64,000 nucleotides of DNA from Pocillopora verrucosa (Eukaryota > Cnidaria > Anthozoa > Scleractinia > Pocilloporidae): assembly GCF_036669915.1 (NCBI RefSeq), contig NC_089322.1:2834551-2898550 (forward strand), given 5' to 3'. Of this stretch, positions 37,101-48,752 are shown in pieces; positions within the stretch are counted from its first letter, which is position 1, and every line of letters starts with the position of its first letter. A program made the translations under genes and the position numbers. The notes below the pieces were generated by a model. It saw nothing but the letters and a program-made list of their open reading frames with translations, was not told where the DNA came from and did not search any database.

Positions 37101-40100
37101 AAGAACACGTCTTCTTGTTCACACATGGTTTGGATGTCAGTCTATTTCACTACTGATTTAATTCAAACCGGAGTAGATCTGCGAAGAACTATTTTCAGAA
37201 TGAAAGTATCTTTTTTTTTTTTTTTAAGTTCTTTGGCGCCTTCTTTAAAACCTCAAAACGTGGAAGTATTGGAATCCCTTACCACAACACTGTGCATCGC
37301 AATAGGTCATGGAACGAAATATTAGATGGTTTTCCCCCAATTTCAAACAATACTAAGCGTGGATCCTTCTACTTTTTTCTGGGATTATTAACCATAGGTT
37401 GAAGGAGTCGTAGGAACTCCCAGAGTAAAATTTTGAGGGAGAACCTTAATTCTCCCTGCCCCGTCCCTCTCCCCCACCCCCCTCAAAAAAAAGTGTAGAA
37501 GTATTTTGTAATCGATGAAGTCCTTTGTAATAGTCTTATTTCGAAATTATTGTCTCATTTTATCAGAGGAAAGTCATTGAGGACGAAAGAGAACGTGAAA
37601 TTGTTGAAGAACGTGAAAGGGCTGCAAAAGCCTTAGCGGAGATAACAGGTTGGTTTTTATAAAGCTAGATTTGTTCTGTACTGCGACACGAGCGTTTCTA
37701 AGCCCGTGAGAAAGTCTGAGTCCTTGGGTAAAGAGGGCTGGCGAAAATTCGGCGAGGTGTCTGGCATTAATCTTTATTAGTGCCAGACCTTCGGTAAACC
37801 TCTCTTCGACTCGTCTCTAATCTTCCCGCGGGTGGAGAAATGCGCATGCAGCAGCGCTTATAAGGGCATCCTCCAGGCGGCCTCCCTTGAGAGGAGCTGA
37901 TGGCTATCAACGCTTTTTTCTCAATAGAGCTTATTCAAAAGGCTAAAGAAGCAGTCGAGGAGAAGAAGCGAGAAGACTTAAAGATGTTAAAAGAACAAAT
38001 GGAAGAGGCGTTTAAGGTTTGTTGACTCCGATCAAATTTAAAGTTCTCTTAAAGACATCGAGTCAATCTTGGTTGTAATGATAATTATAAGAAGTCCTTT
38101 ACTGAACACGTCTAGTGTAGGAGAACAAATAGCCTGGGAAGAGTTTCTAGAGCTTTTAGCAAATTTTGGAAATCTTCCGCGAAAATACAGACTTCTCCCT
38201 GATCTGATTGGTGTGGCGCCATGAAAGGCATAACTAAGGAGGGGGGGGGGGGTGATCCCTTTAGTTGTTAAGGTGCAGATCCCCTTCATCTCTTCAATTC
38301 CTTTTCGTGCCAGACCCCTCGCAGACCTCGCACGCTCACATCGCTTGCCTGCTCGAATCTCGCGGGCCAGAGTTTCGTGCCTATTGGCTCATCTGCCGTC
38401 GATTACTCATGCTACTTTTTATGCTAAATCTGCACCCTCATTAAGTTAAGGTTACTAAACCAAACGGAGCACAGGCAGTAACTTTCCAAAATTTTGTTGC
38501 CTCTAACAGCATAAGGCCTTGGCGAGAGAAGAGGAGAGGGAGGAGGACATTAAACGTTTAAAAGCAGCGAAAGACAAGGAGGTCACTACTGCAACAGTTG
38601 AAGAAGAGATGAAGAACAAAGCAAGGTATTGAGGGTTCCATATCTTTTCTGTTTTCCAAAGTGTCCTCGCGGAGTAGTGTTTCTGTCGTGTCGATTTGGA
38701 GCTAAGTGGTCGTCACTGTGAGCTCTTGTAGTGCGTGGAGTGTGCTACAGCCAGTTGGATTACAGACGCTTGTTCTTAGCTTATTAGAAAACATAGTTTT
38801 GGTTTGAGTCACGTGATTGTCCCGCGCGTGGCACCATTCGTACTCTGTTTCTCGCCCTTGGTATGATCGTGGCGGTTGATAAGATTTCCGTGTTTGCAAC
38901 TAGTTCCTTTGGTGTCAAGATGCAAATTGCACGAAGTCGGTTTCCTTAAGAGCTCACTAGAGTGGAGGTGAATTCTCTGAGTTCCTAAAAAATTCGAATT
39001 TTTAAATTTCTTACACAGGGAAGAGCTCATCAAGTACTATGAGGAACTCAGCCGTGAGGTGGAGTACAGAGAGTTTCGTGCCCAATGGCACATCCGCCGT
39101 CGGTTACTCGACCCTGCTAGAGCCCAGTTCTTTGTGCAGGAGCAGGCTCGGTTAGACAGCTTACAGGAGCAGATGACACAAGCGTCTGGTACCCAGACTT
39201 CTGGTGAAATAACGGATGAAAGTGACGAACGGCGTGAGAAACGACTCGAAGAAAAGTCTGTTTCCAAGGAAGAAAGAGCTTCCACTCCAATTTCGGCTCC
39301 GAGTCCAAGCCTTGTGTCACTTATAGCCAGTGGCGTAAAAACAGATGCCTTGGTTAGAGCAGGGCACACGAGCTTAGGCGAAAGCACGCAGTTCGATAGG
39401 GAGGCTGGATCGCACTCGGAGGAATCTGCTTCGGAAAACAGAGTCAGAAGGACTTGGGAGAGCCCTGCTGAGAGTGTTGCCGAGCTTGGGAAGATGACTG
39501 AAGCAGGTTCGGGCAGAAAGACTTGGGAAGCCCCACCCGATGGTGAGGTGAAGATAGCATCTTCTCTTCCTAAGAGCCATCCTTCCGATTCCTCCATACA
39601 GTTTGCCATGTATAGCGACAAACGTAAGACCAGCGAAGAAAGCGAGACGCCAGATTATGGTTTACACGATCGCAGTTTAAAAACCTGCACTCCTCACGTT
39701 GGTGATTCATCTTTGCAAAACGTTTTGTATCCCACTACACCCTCAAACTCGACATTAGGCCTGGATGCTGAGTCTGTGACCATGGTAACCCGGCCTTCAG
39801 ATGTGAACGTTTGTGGCCTTGTTTCGAGTCATCCCTCGGATTCTTCAGCCCAAGACATTTTATACGGAAACAGCGCAATGGGAGCGGCGTCTGAAGTTCG
39901 AACGCCGTCCGCACAAGGACATCCATCCGATTCCACTGCCCAGTACCTTCTAAACACTAGCGGTACCCAGGAAGGAACCATTTCTGAAGCTCGTTCTTCG
40001 GAACATGGACACCCCAGTGACTCATCTGTAAGCGGGTTGTTGTACCCCGATACTCTGGACACACCCAATCCACAGACTCTTTCTTACTCCCAACATGGGC

Positions 40101-41523
40101 ACCCCTCAGATTCCCAGATGACTTTTTCACACGGCGACAGTGTAGCCCAAGTTATCCAGCGCAGTTCCAGGCAAAATTGGCAACACCCTTCCGACGCCTC
40201 TATTCAGAAGCTTTTAGGAGACATCGATGTTTTGGGTGACAGCCAAAATACGACCCGTGGTACCCCTCCCTCGAGCGTGGTTCAAGATATTCTCTATCCT
40301 AAACCTGATGGACAATCCACACCTGCTCAGGATATCTTGTACCCAAGAGAGGGAGAGTCAGAACAATCAAATAGACCGGTGCACACTCGTGGAGCCCCTC
40401 CCCAAAGTGTTATTCAGGACATATTGTATCCAAGTGGGGAGGGGGCAGTAGGAGAGGGGACAAGGTTGTCAACACGTGGCCAGGAGCCTGCTGGGAAGAT
40501 AAAGAATATTTTGTATTACGTTAAAGAGAAAGAAGGTGAGTCAGAAACGATCTTGTGACCAATTTTTCGTTTCGTCTTTGAGGAATATCTCAGCTTTGTA
40601 AGGGAAAATGTGAGATGTATTTCTATCAAAGCTGTTAAAGTGGAATTTTCTCACCTTTCTCGTTGGCATTTTCTTATTTCTTAGCGAACGATCCCGAATT
40701 GTGTCATTTACATGTGTGTAGGTACACTGGTGAAAATATGAAATCTGGTCTAAACAATGTTTCCCCTTATATGACTACCCTCTTGCATGAATACTTTCTT
40801 ACAACCAGCTTGTTATTCCCACAATCTTTATCAATTATCGCGAGCTTTAGTCAAAGTCCTTCTGCGCCACTGATTATTTTTTAGGTTTAATTAAGAATTT
40901 GACCATTTCATGGTATAATTTGGTACTGCTTACCGTTTCTGTCGCTTTGTGTGTGTTCTCTAATGGTTTCATTTTAGTCAACCAGAAACATTCCGTACTT
41001 GTTTCGTGAACTTTGGAAGGTTTTGAAGGCAAATGTTGAAATCGTCGTTGCCAGCGCGCGAAATTCGCATATAACTAAGTGTGGGAGATGTGAAGGGAAA
41101 AAAATTTTTGCCTTTTTTCTGAGCCTACATCAACTTTGTTTTGGTAGGGGAAACCTTACAGCCACAATCAAGGCAGTTTGAGTTTGAGGATGTTTGGCTA
41201 GCTTCTCAGGTGGAGCCTCTTCAGGACAACTTTGATGTGTTGGGTAGGTCCAGTGACGAGATTTCAGAAGGGAAAGTTTCAAAAGAAACTGTGGTGCCGT
41301 GTCGTTGGGGGGAGGGAAGGGGAGGGGGTTAACAAAATATTTGGTTATTGTGTTAATTGGCCACCGTAAGAGAGGTTCTAAAGCCGACGTTTCGAGCGTT
41401 AGCCCTTTGTCAGAGCGAAAGGACGATGGACGCTCGAAAAGTCAGCTTAAGAAGAAACTCTTTACGGTGGCCAATTTACATTATCAACAGAGTTGATAAA
41501 ACAAAATTGTGTTGTTATACTCC

Positions 41524-41564
<41 letters not shown>

Positions 41565-44500
41565 TTTATTCGTGTCTAGGAAAGTTGCTTCTCGTGAGTT
41601 CATTTCTGTTTTAATTTGAAATCTTTAATTTTTAGATCAAAAACCGTTATCAAATCTCCTGCGAGGCGCCATGGGCACATTTCCAGTATCGCAAGGTACA
41701 GTATTAAGCATCAAACTGGATTGTTCAGATTTTGTCTTCGTCGTATTTAGAAAGATCTGGATTATGAGATTAAGACATTTCAAAGCAAGAGATGCCTCTT
41801 CTTGGCTTGAGAGATCGTTTTGATACCTGCACTCCCAGGCACATTCGTTGGGAAATCCTTTGCCTATTCTCCCCCTTTCAATGTTGTTCTGCAAGTTGGC
41901 ACAGAAACATTGGCAATTGATGACATTGGAAGGGAGAGAGGGGTGAAAAAATACCATGGGAGTAGTTCTGGATAAGTGTCCCAACTAATTATGTCTAGGA
42001 TTGTGGCTATTCCCAATCTGAACAAAGAAACAAACAAATCTTTTTTTATTGCTCACTTAAGAGATATTGCAGTGAAATGAGAAAATCATTCACACGCAAT
42101 TTTTAACCAAGGTGTCTTATACAAGCTGCAAACAACAACACAAGGTAGTAAGTCATGGTGTCTTAAAAGCGTATAACTTTTTTGTTAAAGTAAAAGCTAA
42201 AAACAAAATTGATAAATCAACAGGATATCAGTACATGAACAGGCCTCGTGTTCTAAAAGTGTTGTGTTTTCCTTTTCCCTACTTTTGTTTCCTTTTGCAG
42301 ATTTCAATGAACGTTCTTTAGCTTATTTTGCGAGACAGCACTTGTTTCTTATCTTTTTCTTTGAACTTTTGCGCGGGAAATTGAGGCCGGCCAGAATTTA
42401 TCTCCTCGCGCATGTCCTACGTTTGACCGCTGTGTTGAAGTAACAATACACCTAGTTGCTTGTTGCTTCGGAAACCGCGATAGGTTCCGGCACTATTTGA
42501 CCATTACGCTGGTGAGACGTGAACCTCGTTCCTCCTTGTTAATGGTGTCTCGAATTTTGTAGTGACTCAGAAATCTAAACCTGAAAGTATGAAAGGTCAG
42601 GGAATATTTTTGTTCTGTTTGCAGGCTCAGATGCTGATGAGAATGACACGGATGCAGCGCGTCTGATGTCACTTCCGGTTTTACTTCAGCGATCTGTCAT
42701 GGCGCCTCTTTTAACCCAGTAAGTTGTTCGTTAGTTTCTATTTGTTACTTTCAAGACCCTGTTTCCATGGAAAAGATCTTCATTGGGATTGATACTTTGT
42801 CATTCTCTGAAAAGAAATTTAAAATCCCAGTGTATTTAATGAGCTGAAGTACGCGCGCATTTCGATTGTATTTCATGATCTGTTGGAGGACCGACGCATA
42901 GATGGCGACTCAATTCACATTTACACCATTTTGCTTCTTTATGATATATAACGCATAGATTCTGTTTTGCCTTAGGTCTGTTTAGTAATATGTCACAGAA
43001 GACAACAAAACCTGGCCAGAACTTCAGTGAGACATTCGGCTGCGCCTTGTGTGCCATTTTTTTGATCTTAACACACTTTGACGCTCGACAACGTGGAATC
43101 TATCAGTTAGATTTGTCATCGTATCTCATTTCCCCTGCTTTGTGTATAACAACGTATTTTCCTCTCTTACTTTCTAGGATATCCCTGGTAAATTCTGCTA
43201 TCGTGGCGTATTTTATCAAAGACTTGCACATCAACAGACACTTTGATCTGTTCAAGAAGCTGCTGTTCATGGAGGACGGTGAATTTTCTCTCTCACTTTC
43301 CAACCAGCTGTTTGAAAAGGTATTTTTTTTGCTCCCTTTTTTTCTATTCGGGGAAGAAATAAGCCTGGTCTCATAATCTTCCCTCTTCAAATACTTCATG
43401 ACTGGCGTTTTAGCTGGTCATGCCATCCTCATCTCTAAGGCCGTGACAACCTCAGAGCTGCAATTTATTATGCAATGTTTTTTTGTTTTTGTTTTTGTTT
43501 TTGTTTTTTTTAACAGCTTGCCTCAGGGGTGTCCCCACGGGAGATGTGTTCTGCCACAGTGATGAACTCCATTGTGGGAAAGGCTCTTCAAGTCTCCATT
43601 TACTCTGATACCACGGAGCATGCGCAGAACCTCGCCTTTGCCCTTAAAAACATGCCTGAGATATTTAAACCTAACGGTTTGTCTCTTCCGTTCCATTGTA
43701 ATATTTTCAATTCCGAACCATTCCTGTTCTTTTAGAGTTAAGTTGCACCTCGTTAGTTTTTGTCCAGCCTTGCAAACTGTCACTTTAGGCAGGGTTTTCA
43801 ATTAAAGCAAGATACTGTCGGTCTGCCGCCGCCTGTAAGATCGCTGACCACTTTCTGTTTAACCTGCGTGCAGGCTCTAGTATTTGGGTCTCGCTTTACG
43901 GCCCCTTTCCGGGCACAGCCGCATATTACATCATCGGCAGCCACTTATGGAAAAAGTTTTTGAAACCCCTGCTATAAATTTCTGTAGGATATAAAGCCAA
44001 TCTCCTGTGCACGAATGATGACTAAAATCGTCATACTGTTGTCTATCGTATGATTACAGAATACATATAAGTACTTTAATGGTTCAAGTTTCATATGAGT
44101 GGCCAAGGAAGACTGGGACTCTAGCACTTTCGCTGTGATTGGTCCAAAAAATTCGTGCCACATTCTCGACCAATCAGATGCATAGCCAAAATAAATCGGA
44201 AATTATCCCTGGCGTTTTCCCGCGCTTCCGGCGGCTCGCGTATTTTTACTTTAATTTTTATTGACGCCCTGTGACACTTTCCTTTGCCCTGGTAGGCTGC
44301 AGTATTACTTTGGATTTGGTTCCAGGCTCTCGACCGAAATGTGCTCAATTTTTACAACCTCATTTTTTTATGATCTTATGTAAAATTGTTTTATCTTGTC
44401 TGTTTTATTTAGAAATGGGGACCCTGGATTTTCTAGAGTTACGGTACAGAGTGAGTAGTTCTAGATAAAAATCACCTTGCTGTTGTTAATCTTTTTCGAG

Positions 44501-47500
44501 TAGTCCACCACATTTTCTTTCTTCAACTGCTTTCATTTCATCTCATCTCATCTCGTCAGGTCGATTGGCCCCTCAATATAGTCATTACGGAAAAGTCTGT
44601 CGTGAAATACAACAAGGTGAGAAATCATGTTTGAATTTATTTAAAAGAAATAAATTCTCTTATTATATGGCAAGGCAGTCCAGATGCAAATCCGACTGAT
44701 CTGACAGAACAAACCCTTTCCACGGAAACGATCATAATCCGTGTATTTTTGGAAGCGAAAGCCGGCAAATTCAAAATGAAGAAGTTTGGTCCGAGTGTCA
44801 TATGATAAACTACTTGCTAAACTCGCTTGCTTACTTAACTCGGGTAGCAAGAATTTATATAGCTGTTTTAACGGTCGGAAACGCCGTTGAAAAAAGATTG
44901 CTTCCGCGGTGCAGCGCTCCACACAGGAGTATAAATGAGTACGGGCAATAGAACTGTGTTCTAATAGAGCTCGAGTGCCACAGACTCACTTTGCGTTTGA
45001 TAACTGAGCAGTTTAGTTCTCAGAAAAGAGCCTTTTCAGTACCTTAGAAAATGTACAGAGAATATTAGAGAGAATATGCATGCTGATGTTTAAGAGGAAA
45101 GTGTTAACTGAACCAGAAAAAGAAGCTTCCTTCTGAGACACTTCCTGACCAGTAACAGGAATAATTTAAGACTAAAAGAACATGGAGTTGTTTTGAACTG
45201 AGATGTGGGCTGTTAGAGTGTCAAACGAAACCTTGAACTAGAAGGAAATGTGAATAGAGAGCCATAGGAATAATGTTTTGTGTAATAGTATAGTTTGATC
45301 GTCCGGGTGAGTGTAGTCCCGAGAAGGACTGTTGTCGGTAGTGGTGACTAACTTTTCGACAACCTGAGCGAAAGTCATCATCAGAGTCAAGTGAAAGGTT
45401 GTTGTCAGTCGAATGTACTTAGTCTGGTTGGTATAAACTGATTGGTCAGTTTTGCCGTGATGTTATTGACTGTGAGACTCAAGTGGCATAGGTCAGTCGT
45501 GATTGGTCGGTTTGGATCCGTTAGTGAAGTTAGGTCGTTCTGTTCGGTTCGTTTGTGATGTTAATGTCGTGAATGAGTTATTTGTATGGTGCCGGTAGTG
45601 GTTGACACCTGCAGAGGGGAGTCTGTTCCAAGTTAGTAGTTAGGAATAATGTTTTTTTTCCTTCAGGTATTCTCTTTTATGTTGCGGTTAAAACGTCTTT
45701 CGTGGGTTCTGCGTGATATTTGGTTTCATTTGAAGCACGTTGGTAAGATTAAAAAATACAACTTTTCGTTTTTAAGGGGTAGACAACAAGCATCAGCTTT
45801 TGTTTTTCAAAGAGACCCTCGGGCAAATGAAACACTTGTGAAGCAATTTTTCAAAATCAAACTGCTAGTTTTTTGGGGGAGTTTCCACTAAAACCAAGCC
45901 CGAGCAGGCCCTCATTATTAGTAGTTCAAGTCGCGCGCTTCTCCGCCAGCGGGAAGATTTGAGGTGTGAGAGGTTTGCGGGAGTCTGGCACTAATAAACG
46001 GTGCTAGACCCCTCGCCGGCTCGTGTCTCGTAAGGCCTCAAACTTAACCGCAGGTGATATATCTCTAACTCTTACAAATGATTAGAATGTATCTTCTCCA
46101 TACCATGGAAATTCTATACCAAGCAAACAGGTTATGAGAAAAACCCCCCCTTAAAACTTAATAAATGTTACTTTGATGTAACAACAAATTCTTTGCACTA
46201 ATTTAAAACAAATGTAAATTATATGTAAGGGAAAATTTGTTTTCAGATTATGATACTTTAAAGGGTTAGTGGGCATTGTTAAATTTTCTTGCTGACGACG
46301 AATGTTCTTGTGTTACAGCCTACTCACGCAATGTAGCCGGTTCGCCCCAACTTCGTCAGCTGCAGCTCTTCAGGTAATTTATAAGAACATCTCTTAGCCT
46401 TCTGTTGCATATTTCTATGACGAAGTTTACCACTGAAAACGTTGTCGAAAACAACAGATCTTTTTTTCGTGCGCTCTTCAGAGTGAATGTATTTTATACC
46501 GTTTTGTAGTGTTCGTGATGGAAGCGGAATATATATTTCGTTTGAGTGGTGATGTCCTCTTGTCTCTCTTGTTTGGCCCGTTGCTGCGCGCACAATCTAG
46601 CTGTGCGTGTCACAAAAGTCGCTCTGCTATCTATGATGGTCCTTTGCAGGCTCGCTCACTGCTGTTAAGTTTACTTGCACACTATAACAGGACTGTCTAG
46701 GAACCTCGTGAAAGGGTAATAAAGTGAAGTCTGCTCACTAGTCAAGTTACCCATCCTGCCCTACCTTACCTTGGTTCAAATAGCATGAAGCGACAAGAAG
46801 TACCGCTATTTCTCATAGACGGAATTGGTCTATCGTTAATTACATTCTCTCTTCCTCTCTTTCTTGCCCGCCTTTTACTTTCCGGCGGGCAAGGAAACGC
46901 CCGCGCCGAAGCGATTAGCTTGCTCACAAGCCAATGACTTTCTCCATGTTGGTTTTAGGCATCCAGAGGTCGGCTGATTTGGTAAATTGAAGTGTCTCGC
47001 ATTTTTTTTACGATGCTGTGATCACGTCTTTGTTGTTTCCTTTTTTCAGGCACGAAATGCAACACTTTGTGCATAATCTTGAAGGATACCTGTCAAATCA
47101 AATTCTAAACGTTACCTGGTCAGAGTTTCAGGAAGGACTTCTAAATGTAGGTGGCCTGGGGACGATTTAGCTGCATTGCACTTAATAAAATAAGCTGAAT
47201 TATATGGGCATTGTGATTGGTAAAACGTTCGCCTTTTCACGGCCATTCATTATATTTTTTCAGGAAAGAGATTGCATAGTTTAGAATGTGTACCAAACGT
47301 TAGTTTGGTAAACGTTTGAAAGAGCAAAAAGCGGTCTTCTTTTGCCAAAAGGAAAATTCAGCTTTGTCGGTGCACACATGCCTAACCAACCATACAATTA
47401 GAAGGAATAAGTCTAAAATTAGCACCACTAATCGACGTTACCACCAGCGCCTTTGTTGGGAAGCCTGGCATATCAACTCCGCCCACGCTCCTTCAAATCG

Positions 47501-48752
47501 TGACGATGGCGACTTACTACCTGACCCTATTTACACCTCGTCAGAAAAAAAGAACAGCTAATTAGTGAGCATATAAAAGGACCTCTTGTTGCAACGATTA
47601 GATCACCCCTGATGAGGGCACCAGACAAAAGTGTCGAAACGTTGGGTCTATGAATTGTAACTTCTCGGTTACATTAATTAAATCGTGAAATCAGAGTAGC
47701 ATTAGGTATGTCTGATTTTCCGCCTGGTTGCTTTGTGGACTTCAATATAACTAATTCTTGATTTTCTTTATCCAGGTAAGAAGCTTGGACGACTTGCACA
47801 ACCAACACACTGACTACCTCCGAAAAGCCATTTTCCGTTCCCTGCTCAGTCGAAAGGCAGCGCCTGTGATGACCATCATTAATGACCTGGGCACGCTTAT
47901 ACTCAAACTGCGCACGCAGCTTTTGGCGTCCCCATGGCAACAAGACCCTGGTACAGGGCACGTGACTCATCCTGCTTATGACATCATGTGTAATACTCAT
48001 AAAGTATTCAAAGAATACTCTACCTTTCTCTTCACAGGTGAGATGTTTCGGAAAATGATTTTTTTTGTTAGTGTTTCTTCGTATACAGTATTTTGGAACT
48101 GGAGAATGTGGTGGGTGTAACAGGGGTCGGTTGAATATCTTTAATTGCGGAGCTAGAAAAACAATTTTTTTTTCCGCGCCCTAGTCATATACGTTTCTCC
48201 GCGCTTCAGGCAATTGCCTTGTTTTTCAGCTCAATTCTCATTGGCTCGTTGTTATAGTTTCCATGTCTCTGATTGGACGTTGTGATGGTTTCTGTGTTAG
48301 TTTCATAACACGTAAGAGAAAAGCACTCTGATGATTTTTTTTTTCTTTTGGCCATCTGCGAATCAGCGGTGGGTTCTTACTGCTGCACAAAAAGGGTGCA
48401 ATCGGCGTGCTGTGCTCTCTGAATAAAGGTGTTCTCCTTATTTTAAGCAGAACAGGAAAAATAAATTTTCAAACTGATAGAGCAATCCTTTACCTGTTGA
48501 ATCTTCAAGAATTCCAAGCGATTTTACGCACCAATAAGAGATACTACGGGCGGAAAGTTTTACCGGTTATCGCCTTAAAGGAGAACACCATTATTCAGAA
48601 AAACCGCTTGATTTAAATCAACGCTAATATTTTTCTAATTTTTTTCTAATTTTTTTTCAGTGGTCAGTAAACTTGTTCGCAGAGGTTATCAATCGCACTT
48701 GGCCGATTTTCTACTAAGAATCAACTTTAACAACTTCTACAATGTGGAATGA
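23785..48752 (+). CDS. TUBGCP6: Gamma-tubulin complex component 6
   Basis: GCP6 is a subunit of the gamma-tubulin ring complex that nucleates microtubules at centrosomes. Thirty-two exons join in phase without any stop: 23785-24130, 25342-25505, 26208-26308, 27613-27691, 27867-27923, 28502-28623, 28825-28858, 29744-29892, 31224-31428, 31878-32106, 32936-32999, 33767-33842, 34686-34795, 35763-35854, 36362-36501, 36829-36978, 37567-37648, 37928-38016, 38510-38625, 39019-40535, 41148-41243, 41636-41695, 42625-42718, 43178-43319, 43517-43676, 44413-44450, 44560-44616, 45667-45742, 46319-46373, 47050-47146, 47776-48037, 48661-48752. The product is 1716 residues, near the size of vertebrate GCP6. 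GRIP1 is about residues 385-700 (GVRLLTYLYQLC, FIQTWVFKG). A charged coiled coil spans about 655-830. A repeat-rich insert spans 988-1300. GRIP2 is 1360-1716, ending NFNNFYNVE. The start ATG is the first in frame. A poly-A signal lies at 49303-49308. Confidence 0.93.
24131..25341 (+). other. TUBGCP6 intron 1
   Basis: No exon or gene is supported. The frames at 24779-25119 have no domain or splice support. It ends with a poly-T tract and a CAAACAG acceptor. Confidence 0.6.
25543..25725. repeat. Palindromic dispersed short repeat, copy
   Basis: Begins with a run like ttttaaccccctaagagtgac and ends near ggagatgtatagattaaagtgtg. It carries ttctccttacaatgtcacccctaaat and ggaaatgatcacc, both shared with the other copies listed in this window. 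Confidence 0.7.
26515..26702. repeat. Palindromic dispersed short repeat, copy
   Basis: Starts ttaaactcttagaagtgataaacatgcaacttctccctataatatcc and ends gggagttaaagggttaac. Same family and same order of blocks as the other copies, but the middle is diverged. Confidence 0.65.
27323..27442 (-). mobile_element. tRNA-derived SINE-like fragment
   Basis: On the minus strand it reads tatggctaagggttta as an A-box-like part, then gtcctgggttcaagt as a B box with the usual spacing. Flanks do not fold into a clean tRNA acceptor stem, so it is a repeat and not a tRNA gene. Confidence 0.5.
28108..28305. repeat. Palindromic dispersed short repeat, copy
   Basis: Contains ttcttcacaatattaccccaaaatc, aaattctccttgtcag and tatggagaatatacatactgatgttagggtgtaaggggtt. 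It lies in TUBGCP6 intron 5. Confidence 0.7.
29893..31223. repeat. TUBGCP6 intron 8, stacked short repeats
   Basis: At least three or four copies of the palindromic repeat lie here (about 29975-30182, 30183-30352, 30765-30850 and 30873-31070), in both orientations. Blocks such as catattctccatactgttct and ggtcactctcagggatta mark them. No exon is supported in between. Confidence 0.65.
32107..32935. other. TUBGCP6 intron 10
   Basis: No exon is supported. The first half (32150-32560) holds internally repeated phrases such as gaccgct.aata and gtgaccactta.tagaggtg, which look like a degenerate dispersed repeat. Confidence 0.5.
33149..33260. repeat. Large inverted repeat (hairpin)
   Basis: The left arm begins aaaagctgagcttttcgtttat and continues cacgatgtagtcacg. 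The right arm is its near-perfect complement, separated by a short spacer of about 15 bases (33200-33215). Arms are about 48 bases with a few mismatches. It lies in TUBGCP6 intron 11 and could be a MITE or foldback element. Confidence 0.8.
33960..34150. repeat. Foldback repeat with GACGTTTCGAGCGTTAGCCC-type core
   Basis: The arms agggtaaaaaagctgacgttt and aaacgtcagcttttttaccct flank a core with gaagggctaacgctcg. Flanks include gtggctaatttacattttcaac and accgacgcagcaccacagtttc. A second copy lies at 41350-41575. Confidence 0.8.
34195..34305 (-). mobile_element. tRNA-derived SINE-like element
   Basis: On the minus strand it has an A-box-like tggctcagtggtcgagcat and, 25-30 bases on, a degenerate B box ggtctgaggttaaattcct. 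A cgtgggacaaag phrase beside it recurs at 34468-34480. It lies in a TUBGCP6 intron. The B box has lost the usual TTCGA core, so it is not a working tRNA. Confidence 0.55.
34796..35762. other. TUBGCP6 intron 13
   Basis: No exon is supported. The frame at 34959-35381 is GC-richer and contains the doubled phrase ggggactgttgtct, but it lacks splice support or a recognisable domain. The 35220-35470 part looks like a dispersed repeat. Confidence 0.45.
35878..36330. repeat. TTCCCTCG satellite in TUBGCP6 intron 14
   Basis: About 450 bases of a C/T-rich 8-base repeat, mostly gttccctc with variants gttccttc and cttccctc. Because 8 is not a multiple of 3, all frames stay open and long repetitive frames appear on both strands. 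These are not genes. It lies 24 bases downstream of exon 35763-35854 and 32 bases upstream of the next exon. Confidence 0.95.
36535..36731. repeat. Palindromic dispersed short repeat, copy
   Basis: Contains gcatattctccaaactgtcct, gtgatcattgcctttattctcgtgacc and gtaaggagaatttaaatgc, ending ggtccaatgggtta. Orientation is opposite to the 25543 and 28108 copies. Confidence 0.7.
37720..37860. repeat. Dispersed repeat with AGTGCCAGACC motif
   Basis: Contains attagtgccagacc, cgactcgtctc and cttcccgcgggtggagaaatgcgc. A related stretch lies in the opposite orientation at 45930-46040 (gcgcgcttctccgccagcgggaag, tctggcactaata). A more diverged piece is at 38305-38420. Confidence 0.6.
39570..40530 (+). 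repeat. HPSD and ILYP protein repeats inside TUBGCP6
   Basis: Within the largest exon the frame encodes at least six HPSDxS units (SHPSDSS, GHPSDST, GHPSDSS, GHPSDSQ, QHPSDAS and a second SHPSDSS) interleaved with short hydrophobic ends such as DILYP, NVLYP, GLLYP and NILYY. The later units swap HPSD for RGTPPSS and RGAPPQS. From memory, vertebrate GCP6 has tandem repeats with an HxSDAS core at the same place, so this is probably the counterpart of that region. Its role is not settled; it is a phosphorylation target in vertebrates. Confidence 0.75.
41350..41575. repeat. Foldback repeat, second copy
   Basis: Contains ggccaccgtaagag and its partner ctttacggtggccaattt, with the core gacgtttcgagcgttagccc between. 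The right flank (accgacgcagcaccacagtttc, then ttagaaacttaccc) is almost identical to the flank at 34105-34150. It lies in TUBGCP6 intron 21. Confidence 0.8.
44617..45666. other. TUBGCP6 intron 27
   Basis: No exon is supported. A remnant of the palindromic repeat is seen at 45005-45110. The stretch 45290-45640 contains aacttttcgacaacctgagcgaaagtcatc and looks like a dispersed repeat. Confidence 0.5.
47147..47775. other. TUBGCP6 intron 30
   Basis: No exon is supported. A repeat-like stretch at 47575-47690 carries cctgatgagggcaccagac and gtgtcgaaacgttgggtc, a phrase typical of dispersed animal repeats. The frame at 47316-47561 has no domain. Confidence 0.5.

Noticed and set aside
39037-39621. 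Minus-strand 194-codon frame
   Set aside because: It is the antisense shadow of the large TUBGCP6 exon, which fits in phase with 31 other exons.
42301-42440. Possible extra TUBGCP6 exon after a tttgcag acceptor
   Set aside because: The frame opens in phase but no good donor follows. Exon 42625-42718 joins 41636-41695 directly in phase and continues the GRIP2 region.
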